This document shows, in pieces, positions 29,945-40,906 of a stretch of 64,000 bases of DNA. Made by a program: the position numbers and the translations under genes. Within the stretch, counting starts at the first letter, position 1, and the number at the start of each line of letters is the position of its first letter. This stretch comes from Candidatus Poseidoniaceae archaeon. Its GTDB lineage: Archaea > Thermoplasmatota > Poseidoniia > Poseidoniales > Poseidoniaceae. Under the pieces are notes generated by a model that did not search any database, was not told the origin of the DNA, and worked only from the letters and a program-made list of their open reading frames with translations. The stretch lies in the NCBI GenBank assembly GCA_030747785.1, contig JASLKC010000055.1:1-64000 (forward strand), written 5' to 3'.

Positions 29945-32900
29945 ATGAGACCCGGCTGCCGACCTCAAAACATGCAGGGCAGTGGACGGATTCGACCCTT
30001 TGCCATGCTGACCTTGCTCCTACTTTCCTCACTGTCGCCTATTATCTCAAGTGCAGAGGTTGCTGGTAGGGCTCAGACCACTTGGTCAGGCACTGTGGTT
30101 CTCACAAGTGATTACTACATTCCCGTGACTGATGAATTGGTAATTTCATCCTGTACCAATGTCACTATGGATTCCGGAGTTAGAATCGTTGTTGAGGGTA
30201 GAATTACGGTTGAAGGTACTAGTAATTGCCCAGTTTACCTAGATTATCTCGGCAACGGTGACCACATGGGAATAGTCTTCAATAGTACTTCAAACGGCCG
30301 TGGAAGTCAGATTGACAATTTGACAATTGTTCATTCAGTATATGGAATAACGGTATACGGCAGCGACCCCGTAATTTCAAATCTGACGGTATTCAATCCT
30401 GATGATGTTGGAGTTGACCTCTTCTCTGGTGCAACTCCAACGATCAGGAATCTAATCGTGAATGAGGCAGGACAGGATTGGGTATTTCCTCAATATTGGA
30501 GATATGGAATTGGTCTTTCAGTGGGTTCAGGCTCAGCACCGAATGTAGATGGTGTAATTCTGGATGGACTGGTGACTCGTGGAATCAATTATTGGCATAA
30601 TTCTGGAGGAGTAATTCGAAACATCACCATCACCAATGTTTCAGGGGCAACTCTTGCTACTGCAGCGGGAATTTGGGTAGAGGATAGTGTACCGTTAATC
30701 GAACATGTTAGTATTGATAGAGCCGACCATGGGGTACTTGTTCAACATACAAATGATACACTTCGAACCCGTGCAGTAATCAGAGACGTATCGATTTCAA
30801 ATTCGATGTACAAAGGATTGTATATCGACAAAACAGACCACACCAATTACACAAATTATCAGGCGGCAATCATCGAGGGAATCACGGTTACAGGAACTGG
30901 AGGTGCGGGAGCAAAGACAGCGGGTCTTGCAACAGCAGCAATCGAAGTAAATGCCTCTGGCGCATGGATCGAAGATGCAATTATCGAGGATAATGATGCA
31001 GTTGGAATCAAATTATATTTTGTAGATTCCACTTCGACTTTCACCAATGTTAGCATCAATTCTTCTGGTGGGCTGGGTTCTGGAGCAAATGGTGCTGGAG
31101 TATCCATTTTCGCCTCATATTTTGCTGCTAGTTTCGATGGTCTCGAGATTTCCAATTCAACCGGGCCAGGTGTTCATGCCTCTAGCGGAGGTGCCATTCA
31201 GGGTAGTGATTGGAATCTTCATGATAATGGTGCACAAGGTTTCTGGCTCGATAGTGCAGCTACAATTGTCGATGGTCTAGTTCTAACCGAAAATGGAGAT
31301 GATGGAGTTCACATCAATGATGCAAGGTATGTCTATCTCTCCAATTTGAGTTCTAGTGGTAACTCAGATGCTGGAATGAGTTTCTATAAGGCAAATGACA
31401 TTGAGACCACATCTGGTGATGTGAGTTGTCTTCATTGTACAACTACAGGAGACGGAAGAGGTATTGTCGTATCGGATTCTGTTGACTTATGGTTGACCGA
31501 TGTCGAAATCCATGACCCGATAGTCGGTCCAGCTATTTCCGTAGATAATTCAGGTCTGGACTTAGGAGTTCAAGGGGGTTCTTTCCACTTCATCCAGACT
31601 GAAATTTGGACAAATCACAGCACAGAATACGCAATCAATATCACTTCTGCAGAAGGGGAAATTGACGGCCTTGATATTCATGGCTCTCATCAAGGGATTT
31701 ACTGGGATGCAAATCACAATGTCGAAAGGACAAGTATTCTTTCAAATGCACGATTATCTGGCACGGATTGTTTGAAATTATTGAATCACGATCAGATGAC
31801 TGGAATGGGATCAACGATCACAACCGCATGTACTGGCGACATAGAATTCACCGATTCTGAAGTAAATTGGTCCAATTTGGAAGACCAAACTAACCACGTT
31901 CTCAATTTAGATGCAGATACCCACCTTCACCTTCATCAACCAATTTCGATTGATTTCTCTGCAGCAATAATGGCAAGTGGTGCGTGGATTGATGTGGCTT
32001 GGGACATCGATGTGTGGGTGGTAAACAATTACTCCAATGGCGTACCAAATGCAGTCATTGATGTTTCATTTGACCAATTGGAGCCCGCATTCACTGAAAG
32101 CACCAATGATTTCGGTCTGAAGATTATTCCAGACCTAGTAGGTAAGCGTTATACCTACAATGGAGAGACTCCATTTTCGAACGTTACTGTTGACTGTTCT
32201 TATGATGGCGTTAGCAATTCAACATCATCTATTCTAGACCAAGATATCTCGGTATGGTGCCACCTTCCCTTAGACAACCAAGCTCCATTCCTAATCTGGG
32301 AAGTACCTGTCGACGAGGATGTATTCCCAAGCCACGCAATGATACAATTCAATGCTAGTCAATCTTGGGATTTAGACGATGATCCAATGACGTTCAATTG
32401 GACATCTTCTATTGTTGGAACCTTCGGAAGCAGTGATAATTTCTATGTCAATGATGGTGGCCCATCTGAAATCATTCTTCCCGATGGCATCCACGATATC
32501 ACTCTTGAAATATGCGATGATAAGGGAAATTGTGTAGATGAGACTAGGACGATAGAATTGGCTAATCAACCGCCTGAAATCATAGTAAATACCGACCCTG
32601 CTCTTACGGCATGGGGTGAACTACATTCGCCGCTTACAAAGCCAGTTGCATGGTGGTTGAATGGAACTAATGACCCCGAAAACGACTCGATGTCGTGTTC
32701 GTGGTCATGGCCTGGGCATAGTGAAACAATTTCCGATTGTATCGAAGGTTCAGGAAATCTTAGTTTTGCAGATATGTCGATAACAATGTTTGACCTTACT
32801 CTAAGTGTGAGCGATGGAATCAATACTCCAAGTACTTTGGTAGTTTCAGTGGAGTTATTCAATGAAATGCCAAATGCTTCTTTCACAATTGATAGAGCCG

Positions 32901-34525
32901 ATAATTTCTCAGAAAATGAAGTAGTATTGACCAGCACATCCTTAGATCCTGAGAGTGACCCAATCGAATATTTGTGGTCGAGCAATCTCGATGGAAATCT
33001 AGGAAACCAGAGTGTATGGACCGGCCACCTATCTCGAGGTTCACATGTGATTTCCTTATCTGTGACCGATGGTAGAATGGAACATGTCAATTTGACATCG
33101 ATCAATACTCAAATCATAATTGTAGAAAATAGTCCACCACGGGCAGTAATTGGCGGACCAGATGCAAATGGAATTTATGATTCAAGCCATCTATTCGAAT
33201 TCAATTCTAGTGGTTCTGGCGATTGGGATAGTGCTTGTACGACCTTCCCGACTGGAATCGATTGGCATTGTGCTCCTGTTGAGCCGGCTTCGGGCTCGGA
33301 ATGGCTGGTTTATTCGTGGGTGAGCGATGTCGATGGCATTCTCCAAGAGGATGGTCAGGATTGGTTAATTTTTGAGACGCACCTTAGCTCTGGTCAACAC
33401 AATATCACCCTCTCAATGGATGATGGAATCAACAATCCAGTCGTTTCAACCATCCAACTCAATGTCACCCCTTCAGCTCCGGTATTGGGCCTCGTTTCAC
33501 CCGACCTCAGCGTTGGATACCATTCAAGTGAAACAATTACTCTTGATATCTCAGATTCAGTTGATTATGATGGAGATGAATTCACATTTAGTTTGAGTAG
33601 CGACCTAATGACAGAAACTATCCTAGAAGATGAGGATCCGATGGCGATTCATTTACTCAATTTACCTGCTGGAGATCACACATTGACCTTCACATTGACC
33701 GATGAAACTGGAGAATCAAGAGATGAAGGAATCTTCATCGAAGTCGTAGAATCTGACCCAATGGCAATTATTTTCACTCCAAACGATGGACAATATTTCG
33801 CTCCAGGCTCAGAAATTCTTCTAGATTCTGAAGGCACCTATGATGCAGATGATGACATTACCAAGCGCGAGTGGCGCCATTACATTCCCGGAGCACCATA
33901 CCCCACAATTGTGTCAAATGATGCAGTATACTCTCTTTCATTATCTCCCGGAGCCCACCATCTCTCGCTCTATGTAGAAGATCGCAGAGGCGGCTGGGAT
34001 GAGAATCACATCAACATCACGGCTGGCTCAAGTCCACCCGATTTATCCAACCTTACCGTTAGTTCAGATTCGTTAATTGTGAACAAACTCACTACCCTGG
34101 TCGTAGAGGTAGAACTGGATGACCCCGATGGAACCACAAATTTGGTTACGGGAATAATTTCCCATGATATGCAAAAATGGGAATTCAATCTAAGTGATGA
34201 GGATGGAGATGGAATCTGGATTGGTTCTGTGGACGTTATGCCCGGTATTGAAGGTAGAGCTGCTCTCAAAGTAACCGCTCATGATGGCGGAGTAATAGAC
34301 TCCCAAAGTATGGATTTGAAGTTTAGAAATCAAGTGGAAGATACTTCCTCAATTGTCGCGATAGGGGGCGGAATTGGAATCTTTATCTTACTCTCTCTAG
34401 CTATCGCCATGTTTGTGATTAGACGAAGAAAGAAGTTTGCAGACCTTGAATTAATTGATAATTGGGGTGTATTTGGTTCAGAAACAAAAGAATACCTCCA
34501 AGAGGAAATCGATGAACTGAAGTGA
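29945..34525 (+). CDS. 1526-aa exported parallel beta-helix plus PKD-like repeat surface protein, C-terminal TM
   Basis: Signal 'FAMLTLLLLSSLSPIISSAEV'; right-handed beta-helix-like region; PKD-like 'SLDPESDPIEYLWSSNLDG', 'DSEGTYDADDDITKREW'; TM 'GGIGIFILLSLAIAMFVIRRRKKF'. Confidence 0.82.
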   Translation: MRPGCRPQNMQGSGRIRPFAMLTLLLLSSLSPIISSAEVAGRAQTTWSGTVVLTSDYYIPVTDELVISSCTNVTMDSGVRIVVEGRITVEGTSNCPVYLDYLGNGDHMGIVFNSTSNGRGSQIDNLTIVHSVYGITVYGSDPVISNLTVFNPDDVGVDLFSGATPTIRNLIVNEAGQDWVFPQYWRYGIGLSVGSGSAPNVDGVILDGLVTRGINYWHNSGGVIRNITITNVSGATLATAAGIWVEDSVPLIEHVSIDRADHGVLVQHTNDTLRTRAVIRDVSISNSMYKGLYIDKTDHTNYTNYQAAIIEGITVTGTGGAGAKTAGLATAAIEVNASGAWIEDAIIEDNDAVGIKLYFVDSTSTFTNVSINSSGGLGSGANGAGVSIFASYFAASFDGLEISNSTGPGVHASSGGAIQGSDWNLHDNGAQGFWLDSAATIVDGLVLTENGDDGVHINDARYVYLSNLSSSGNSDAGMSFYKANDIETTSGDVSCLHCTTTGDGRGIVVSDSVDLWLTDVEIHDPIVGPAISVDNSGLDLGVQGGSFHFIQTEIWTNHSTEYAINITSAEGEIDGLDIHGSHQGIYWDANHNVERTSILSNARLSGTDCLKLLNHDQMTGMGSTITTACTGDIEFTDSEVNWSNLEDQTNHVLNLDADTHLHLHQPISIDFSAAIMASGAWIDVAWDIDVWVVNNYSNGVPNAVIDVSFDQLEPAFTESTNDFGLKIIPDLVGKRYTYNGETPFSNVTVDCSYDGVSNSTSSILDQDISVWCHLPLDNQAPFLIWEVPVDEDVFPSHAMIQFNASQSWDLDDDPMTFNWTSSIVGTFGSSDNFYVNDGGPSEIILPDGIHDITLEICDDKGNCVDETRTIELANQPPEIIVNTDPALTAWGELHSPLTKPVAWWLNGTNDPENDSMSCSWSWPGHSETISDCIEGSGNLSFADMSITMFDLTLSVSDGINTPSTLVVSVELFNEMPNASFTIDRADNFSENEVVLTSTSLDPESDPIEYLWSSNLDGNLGNQSVWTGHLSRGSHVISLSVTDGRMEHVNLTSINTQIIIVENSPPRAVIGGPDANGIYDSSHLFEFNSSGSGDWDSACTTFPTGIDWHCAPVEPASGSEWLVYSWVSDVDGILQEDGQDWLIFETHLSSGQHNITLSMDDGINNPVVSTIQLNVTPSAPVLGLVSPDLSVGYHSSETITLDISDSVDYDGDEFTFSLSSDLMTETILEDEDPMAIHLLNLPAGDHTLTFTLTDETGESRDEGIFIEVVESDPMAIIFTPNDGQYFAPGSEILLDSEGTYDADDDITKREWRHYIPGAPYPTIVSNDAVYSLSLSPGAHHLSLYVEDRRGGWDENHINITAGSSPPDLSNLTVSSDSLIVNKLTTLVVEVELDDPDGTTNLVTGIISHDMQKWEFNLSDEDGDGIWIGSVDVMPGIEGRAALKVTAHDGGVIDSQSMDLKFRNQVEDTSSIVAIGGGIGIFILLSLAIAMFVIRRRKKFADLELIDNWGVFGSETKEYLQEEIDELK

Positions 34526-34537
34526 AACGCCTTTGAT

Positions 34538-35311
34538 TCACTTTTGCTCAGGTATGTCACCATTCAAAGAATCCGGATTATCATCTAGAGGACCCCATGG
34601 TGTGCGTGTACGGTTTAAGCCGAAACGCTTAGCCCAGATAAATCGAAGATTTTTCCAACCATCTCCCCAGGTATGAATTTCAGCATCCCCAACACGTGGA
34701 CGATATGGTACTGAGATTTCGATGGCCTTCTTTTTGCCAAGCACCTTTCGAGCGAGAATCTTCATCTCTTCTGAAAGAGGCATTCCGTCATTTGTCGGTC
34801 GCATCTTTTCATTCTCGAAAATAGACTTGCGGAAGACCCACATTCCGGACTGAGAATCCTTTATTCCATATCCAAATGCCAAACGGGCATTGAATGAAAG
34901 CATCCAGTTCCCAAATCCATGAAGTCCAGACATTGAACCATCTTCAGCTAATGATAGACGGTCACAAGTGATGAAGTCTAATTCATCGTCGATAAGCCTC
35001 TTGACGAGTTCTGGAACTAATTCAGCAGGGTAAGTGCAATCAGCATCCATTGTGATGATGATATCACCTTTGGCTACAACAAATCCAGTTCGGTAGGCAC
35101 GTCCGTACCCTTTTCGTGGCTCAAGATGGACTCTCACGCCCTTTTCCAAAGCGATTTCACGGGTGCGGTCAGTCGAATTACCATCGACGATCATGATTTC
35201 TAATTCATCACACCAATCACGAGGAATGGCATCAACGGTTGGACCAAGAGCCTCCTCTTCATTGCGAGTTGGTAGAATCACCGTCACCGAGACCGGGAGT
35301 CTGTCCGCCAT
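34538..35311 (-). CDS. Family 2 glycosyltransferase (dolichyl-phosphate mannosyl/glucosyltransferase-like)
   Basis: 'VTVILPTRNEEEALGPTVDAIP', 'GDIIITMDADCTYPAELVPELVKRL'. Confidence 0.88.
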   Translation of the reverse strand: MADRLPVSVTVILPTRNEEEALGPTVDAIPRDWCDELEIMIVDGNSTDRTREIALEKGVRVHLEPRKGYGRAYRTGFVVAKGDIIITMDADCTYPAELVPELVKRLIDDELDFITCDRLSLAEDGSMSGLHGFGNWMLSFNARLAFGYGIKDSQSGMWVFRKSIFENEKMRPTNDGMPLSEEMKILARKVLGKKKAIEISVPYRPRVGDAEIHTWGDGWKNLRFIWAKRFGLNRTRTPWGPLDDNPDSLNGDIPEQK

Positions 35312-35388
35312 GACCGCTCGACCGAGGAATCAGACTTGAAGGCACCTATCCAGCGATTATTTAGAGAACTAGCAGTTGGGTGGCATGA

Positions 35389-36681
35389 ATGACCATGCAC
35401 ATAGCCATCGTCTCAGGTGAATATCCTCCTCGTTGGGGGGGAATCGGCTCGGTGGTATTCCATCTGGCCGGCCATCTGGTTTCATTGGGTCATGAGGTGT
35501 CGATTATCACTCGTTCTCATAATGGGAGTACGCCCACTCAAGAAGGTGTAGAAGTAATTCCCGTGAGATGGGCCCGACTGCCGATGGCTTTCACTAGATC
35601 ATACGGTAAAAGCGCGTTAAGAGCATTGAAGAAACTGCATGCTAAAAAGCCAATTGATGTCATTAATGCCCACCTTCCTTTAGTCTCGTGGAAAAGAAGA
35701 GAATTTCGTAGTCTCGAAAATAATATTGCTCCGGTAGTCTCGTGCTTACATGGCTCTTGGCTTGGCGAAAAAGAGGGTGTAAAGAGAGCAGCCGCTGCAG
35801 GAGAGTCTGCTATTTGGCGAAATCCGAATGACCTAGCAATTCTCACCACTGGCGGTTGGTATTCTCGATATGAGAGAGCTGGTGTATTAGAATCGAGCAT
35901 TTGTGTTTCCAATTCCCAATCAACCCTCAAGGAATTCAAGCGTTGGTACAAGCCCGCTACTGATTTCGATTGTGAAGTCATTCTTTGGGGGTGTGACCAC
36001 AAGGTGTTCAGACCACCAAATATCGATAATGAGGCTGAGCAATTGGAGCATGAGCGAATACGCACTCAATATGGGTGTGGAGATGAATCAGCACTATCAC
36101 ATTCCCCTGATACCAAAACTCCAATGTTACTTGCAGTCGGACGATTAGTAGCACGAAAGGGATACATGACACTCCTTAGAGCCATGCCGGCCATTATTGC
36201 AGAGAACCCGGGTGCTAAACTGGTTATTGTGGGACGAGGTCATATGCGAAAAAGCCTTGAGAAGACCGCAAAGAAATTCGGTCTTGAAAATTCAATACAT
36301 ATCAAGAGTAGTTTGTCATTCGATGAATTAGCACAACATTTCCGTTCAGCCGACCTCGTCATATATCCCTCATATTATGAGGGTCAAGGCCTAATTCCTC
36401 TGGAATCTTTAGCGAGCGGCACTCCTGTTGCTACTGTTAATCAAGAGCCGCTGACAGAAATGGTTGATGAAACGGTTGGAGGCTTATTCAAAAGAGGTGA
36501 TCCTATTGATCTCGCACGTGTTGTAAATGAGATGCTGTCTTCCGAACAGAGGCTCGAAAAGGCCAACTTAGGACGAGAAAGAGTTCTCTCAAATTTCACC
36601 TATGAGCACAATGCTGAGGCCTATGAATCTGTGTTTTTGCGTGCTATTAGCAAAAAGAACGCTGAGCCGAAGTCCTCTTGA
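35389..36681 (+). CDS. Family 4 glycosyltransferase
   Basis: 'GEYPPRWGGIGSVVFHLAGHLVSLGHEVSIITR', 'LLAVGRLVARKGYMTLLRAMP', 'YPSYYEGQGLIPLESLASGTPVA'. Confidence 0.9.
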   Translation: MTMHIAIVSGEYPPRWGGIGSVVFHLAGHLVSLGHEVSIITRSHNGSTPTQEGVEVIPVRWARLPMAFTRSYGKSALRALKKLHAKKPIDVINAHLPLVSWKRREFRSLENNIAPVVSCLHGSWLGEKEGVKRAAAAGESAIWRNPNDLAILTTGGWYSRYERAGVLESSICVSNSQSTLKEFKRWYKPATDFDCEVILWGCDHKVFRPPNIDNEAEQLEHERIRTQYGCGDESALSHSPDTKTPMLLAVGRLVARKGYMTLLRAMPAIIAENPGAKLVIVGRGHMRKSLEKTAKKFGLENSIHIKSSLSFDELAQHFRSADLVIYPSYYEGQGLIPLESLASGTPVATVNQEPLTEMVDETVGGLFKRGDPIDLARVVNEMLSSEQRLEKANLGRERVLSNFTYEHNAEAYESVFLRAISKKNAEPKSS

Positions 36682-36704
36682 TGTTGGTGCTACCACCTAT
36701 GTCT

Positions 36705-38405
36705 ATGGAAGAGGGTTTCTTCGACGCTGAATTGGTCGAGAATTCTGATACTAGTATCCTGAATGGCTTATTGGCAGCCACAGGTGCAGTCAGCATCGTT
36801 TTCCTTCTGGTTGCCATGATGATGGGCGAAGTTCTTGATGGAATTGGCAATCAAAATAGTCCACCTCTTCAACCAGGTGACCAAGTAGAACTTGAATGGG
36901 GAGAGCCGATTTACATGCCTCGTCACGAAGAGTGCATCGACCCGGGTAATGGTCAGGATGAAGATTACATTGCATACGGAATTGGCTATGAGCCATCCTT
37001 GTCGATTGATTCGATGGGAAATATGCAGGTCACTGCTCATAAGGACTTGAGATGGGGTGGAGAAGATGCACCAATTCCAATTTTCCTCGACCCTGATGAC
37101 CCAGGATTGTGGTACGCATGTTCAGAAGGAGACCAAACCAGTTGGGATTATTGGGCTTCTTGGTTCTGGATCTCCACCGATAATGGCTCCACATGGGGCC
37201 ATGGCGATGGTTTTGAGCCAACGCCTGGTAATATGCTCAGTTCCATTCCCGGCTCGGTAACAGGCGGTGGTTCGGAATGCCTTGGAGATGAAGGCGATAT
37301 TGCAGTTGATGCAAATGATGTAGTCTACTATCTTGATACCACTCTAGAGGATAATTGGTGGCACCGATTTACCGGTGGTGGCTCCACATATGAGATGGGT
37401 TCAGTTTGCCAACGCATGAATACTATGGCTGCTGATGATAGGCCATGGGTTGCAGCTCAAGGTGATGGAATAATCCACTATCTTGGTAATTCCGGGGTGA
37501 GCCCTCCAGAATGTACTGCCGATACTGGCCGATATTGGTATTATCACTCTGAGAATGGAGGTAATTCTTTCTCCCAATGTTACTCAATGCCAGGAGGCTG
37601 GTCTACAATTTCTTCACAGAAGAACGGCTCTTACGTTTTTGTTGCTCAAGAGGATGCAGATACTGACTCAGGTTCGGTGCAGGTCCGAATCAGTGATGAT
37701 TATGGCCGAGGAACAGGACCGGGACCTTCTGATGGAAGTTGGGAAAGCCCGGTTATGGTTGGACCAAGGAATGGTAATTGCCCTGAGGGATACCCGGTAG
37801 TCAACAATAACGAAGGCGGAACTGTCGTTGTAGTTTGGGCGGATTGCCCAGGTGGTAATCTCGGAGCTTGGGATATTTACATGGCTATTTCCTACGATAA
37901 TGGAACCAATTGGGAGGAGTCTTGGACCATTACACCATATTGGGGAGAAGCGGGTGGAATTACGATGTATCCATTCGTTTCCATAAGCGAAAGCGATGTT
38001 GTTTCAGTTTCATTTTATGGCTTAGAATTCGGCGCTGATGGTTCTTATTCACAAGGTGATGAGTGGTATCTGTACGCTGGTGCGGTATACCAACCACACG
38101 GCAATGATTCCTTTGATTGGTACATTGCAGATCCTACTCCACTACACATCGTTACCGCCTATGAGGAGGCCGAAGGGGATGTGCATGCTCTGCACGATTT
38201 CTTTGAGACGGTTCTTTCACCGGAAGGAGATTGGATGGGAATAGCATATCAGCAGAATATCGGAGAGCATCCTTTCGAGGAATACGAGGAACAGCGTTAC
38301 ATTAAATTCGTTAGAGGGGATGTGACGAGCAACGTTCCAGAACCCGAAAGTGAGCCGGAAATAGAGGAGATTAGAACCTCCCCATTGATTGCAACTGACC
38401 TCTAA
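36705..38405 (+). CDS. Membrane-anchored sialidase-like (BNR) beta-propeller protein
   Basis: N-terminal leader plus TM; Asp-box-like 'ISTDNGSTWGHGDG', 'SYDNGTNWEESW'; start at 36705 inferred from leader alignment (ORF opens at 36678). Confidence 0.7.
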   Translation: MEEGFFDAELVENSDTSILNGLLAATGAVSIVFLLVAMMMGEVLDGIGNQNSPPLQPGDQVELEWGEPIYMPRHEECIDPGNGQDEDYIAYGIGYEPSLSIDSMGNMQVTAHKDLRWGGEDAPIPIFLDPDDPGLWYACSEGDQTSWDYWASWFWISTDNGSTWGHGDGFEPTPGNMLSSIPGSVTGGGSECLGDEGDIAVDANDVVYYLDTTLEDNWWHRFTGGGSTYEMGSVCQRMNTMAADDRPWVAAQGDGIIHYLGNSGVSPPECTADTGRYWYYHSENGGNSFSQCYSMPGGWSTISSQKNGSYVFVAQEDADTDSGSVQVRISDDYGRGTGPGPSDGSWESPVMVGPRNGNCPEGYPVVNNNEGGTVVVVWADCPGGNLGAWDIYMAISYDNGTNWEESWTITPYWGEAGGITMYPFVSISESDVVSVSFYGLEFGADGSYSQGDEWYLYAGAVYQPHGNDSFDWYIADPTPLHIVTAYEEAEGDVHALHDFFETVLSPEGDWMGIAYQQNIGEHPFEEYEEQRYIKFVRGDVTSNVPEPESEPEIEEIRTSPLIATDL

Positions 38406-38449
38406 AGTGCCGGCGACCCATTGAAAACCCCCTCCTCGCATGCAGGTAC

Positions 38450-40906
38450 ATGCGCGCGAGAGCATGGCTGGCGTTTTGTCTGGCCGCGTGCATGGTGACT
38501 TTTCTTCCACCAGTCGCTGCTGATGATGATATTACCAATGCCAATCCAATGACAAATGGCGTTTCCTCAAATGGCTATGTTTGCTATGATGATGGCTGTT
38601 CACCAAACGATGAAATCGACTGGTGGAAAATGTATGCTTACAAAGGCGACATAGTCCAAGTTTCATTTTCAGGTTCAATGAATAATGGAGCTTGGTGGTG
38701 CCCAGGTGATGGTTGGGAAGCCGATTTTTCTATGCATGACGGGGCAGGGTCACAAGTTGCAAGTCAGGCAATGTCTGATGCAGGTTCATCGACGACTCTG
38801 TCGACGACGATGCCAACTGCGGGATGGGTTTACGCCAAAATCAAGGGCAAGGATAGTTGGTGCAATGATGGAGTCGATTATACTCTAACTCCAAGCATCA
38901 ATCAGGATAGTAGAGATACAGATGAGGATGGTTTCATCGACACTGAAGATGATTGTGATCTTACTGCAGGAACCTCAACCAATGACCGTCAAGGATGCCC
39001 AGATGAGGATTCAGATGGATGGTCGGACCCCGATGGGGGATGGGGCCCAAATAATGGTGCAGATGCATTCCGATCCGAGCCAAGTCAATGGATGGATTCA
39101 GATAACGATGGTTATGGCGATAATTTAGATGGATTCCAAGGAGATCATTGCCCTTATCGACGTGGATACTCTGCCGAGGACCGCTTCGGTTGCCTTGATT
39201 CAGATGGTGATGGCTGGTCTGATGCAGACCCTGGCGGCCTAGATGGCGTAACCGAATGGTACGCACATCCTCAGGGCTTAGGCGATTCTTTCCCATTTGA
39301 AGCCAGCCAATGGCAAGATACCGATGAGGATGGCTTCGGCGATAATTGGGCTGACCCTGAATGGAATGATACCAGAGTCAATTGGTCGATTGGAATTTGG
39401 TATGATAATGCCAGTACACCAGATGCTTGTCCTTTCGTAACAGGATATTCAATTCAAGATAGGTATGGTTGTCCAGACGAAGATTCCGATGGATGGTCAG
39501 ATCCAGATGGAAATTGGACAGCAGCCGATGGCGCAGATGCATTCCCTACCATTCCAAGCCAGTGGTCTGACCGCGATGGCGATGGTTGGGGTGATAATCA
39601 GAGCCTAGATGCCGAACAAGTCGATGACTTCCCTGATAATCCAAGCCAGTGGTTGGATACCGATGGCGATGGCTGGGGAGACAATCAATCATATGGTGCA
39701 TCTCAAGTAGACGATTTCCCACTAATACCTTCGCAGCACCTCGATTCCGATGGAGATGGCTATGGGGATAATCTAACGGGATTCGAAGCTGATGTTTGCC
39801 CTCTTTCAACAGTTGAAGAAGTTGAAAGTGGTTGGATTAGTTGGGCTGACCGCTTTGGTTGCTTTGACTCAGATATGGATGGATATTCCAATCCCGATGA
39901 TTGGTGGATTTCGCACCCCGACGGCTTTGCAGATGCCTTCCCAGACGACGAGAGCCAATGGCACGATACCGATGACGATGGCTATGGCGACAATTCCGAA
40001 TATTTTGACGGAGAGACTTGGCGAGAAGCATGGAGAGGAGATGGCTGCGTTTCTACAGAAGGCAACTCCACCATGGACCGTTGGGGCTGCCCTGACTATG
40101 ATGGCGACGGCTATTCCGACCCTACTGCGCACTGGTTATCTAGCCCAGGAGGGCAAGGAGATGCTTGGCCTGCTGACCCAACTCAGTGGCACGATAGAGA
40201 TGGCGATGGTAGAGGTGATAATCCACGTGGAACCACTGCAGACGTTTGTCCAGACGTTCCCGGTACCTCAGTCGGACCAATACAAGGTGGAGATCGATGG
40301 GGTTGTCACGATACCGATGGTGATGGTTGGTCAGACCTCGGAGATACTTTCCCGCATGAGCCAACTCAGTGGCGTGATTCTGATAGTGATGGTTTCGGCG
40401 ATGATCCAAATGGGCATGAAGGCGATGCTTGTCCTAGTGAGAGAGGTCAATCATTCTTTGACCGCTTAGGTTGCCGTGATTCAGACGGTGATGGATGGTC
40501 AGACCCTTCACAGGATTGGCCGGCATCACCGTGGGGTACTGCAGATGCTTTCCCTACAGACAGAATGCAATGGGAAGACCTTGATGAAGATGGCTTTGGC
40601 GATGTTCAGATGGGCGCTCTAAGAGATGACTGCCCAGATGTTTCTGGCACTTCGTATAGAGATGTACAAGGTTGCCCAGACCGCGACGGTGACGGATGGT
40701 CTGACGAATACGGCGGCTGGAATGCAGCGATTTCAATCATGGGTGAAGACCCAGCAGCGAGTTGGTTATCATATCTCATTCTTGGGAGCACGATGATTTT
40801 CGCATCGATGATAGCCCATCTTACCAAAATGAGTAGATCGGCTGAAGCACTTGAGAGAGGACTTTCCAATCCAGAGAAAGAACAAGGAGGTGAATTCGAT
40901 GCGTGA
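38450..40906 (+). CDS. Exported thrombospondin type-3 / calcium-binding repeat protein
   Basis: Signal peptide and many 'D(S/T)DGDGWGDN' units; C-terminal TM. Confidence 0.88.
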   Translation: MRARAWLAFCLAACMVTFLPPVAADDDITNANPMTNGVSSNGYVCYDDGCSPNDEIDWWKMYAYKGDIVQVSFSGSMNNGAWWCPGDGWEADFSMHDGAGSQVASQAMSDAGSSTTLSTTMPTAGWVYAKIKGKDSWCNDGVDYTLTPSINQDSRDTDEDGFIDTEDDCDLTAGTSTNDRQGCPDEDSDGWSDPDGGWGPNNGADAFRSEPSQWMDSDNDGYGDNLDGFQGDHCPYRRGYSAEDRFGCLDSDGDGWSDADPGGLDGVTEWYAHPQGLGDSFPFEASQWQDTDEDGFGDNWADPEWNDTRVNWSIGIWYDNASTPDACPFVTGYSIQDRYGCPDEDSDGWSDPDGNWTAADGADAFPTIPSQWSDRDGDGWGDNQSLDAEQVDDFPDNPSQWLDTDGDGWGDNQSYGASQVDDFPLIPSQHLDSDGDGYGDNLTGFEADVCPLSTVEEVESGWISWADRFGCFDSDMDGYSNPDDWWISHPDGFADAFPDDESQWHDTDDDGYGDNSEYFDGETWREAWRGDGCVSTEGNSTMDRWGCPDYDGDGYSDPTAHWLSSPGGQGDAWPADPTQWHDRDGDGRGDNPRGTTADVCPDVPGTSVGPIQGGDRWGCHDTDGDGWSDLGDTFPHEPTQWRDSDSDGFGDDPNGHEGDACPSERGQSFFDRLGCRDSDGDGWSDPSQDWPASPWGTADAFPTDRMQWEDLDEDGFGDVQMGALRDDCPDVSGTSYRDVQGCPDRDGDGWSDEYGGWNAAISIMGEDPAASWLSYLILGSTMIFASMIAHLTKMSRSAEALERGLSNPEKEQGGEFDA

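Noticed and set aside
35538-36065. Minus-strand 175-aa ORF
   Set aside because: Antisense to a clear GT4 glycosyltransferase
39792-40469. Plus-strand 225-aa ORF in another frame
   Set aside because: Out-of-frame reading of thrombospondin type-3 repeats; low-complexity Met/Gln/Thr composition
38900-40720. Regularly spaced repeats considered as a possible CRISPR-like array
   Set aside because: Repeats are in frame, encode DxDGDGxxD calcium-binding units and vary at synonymous sites
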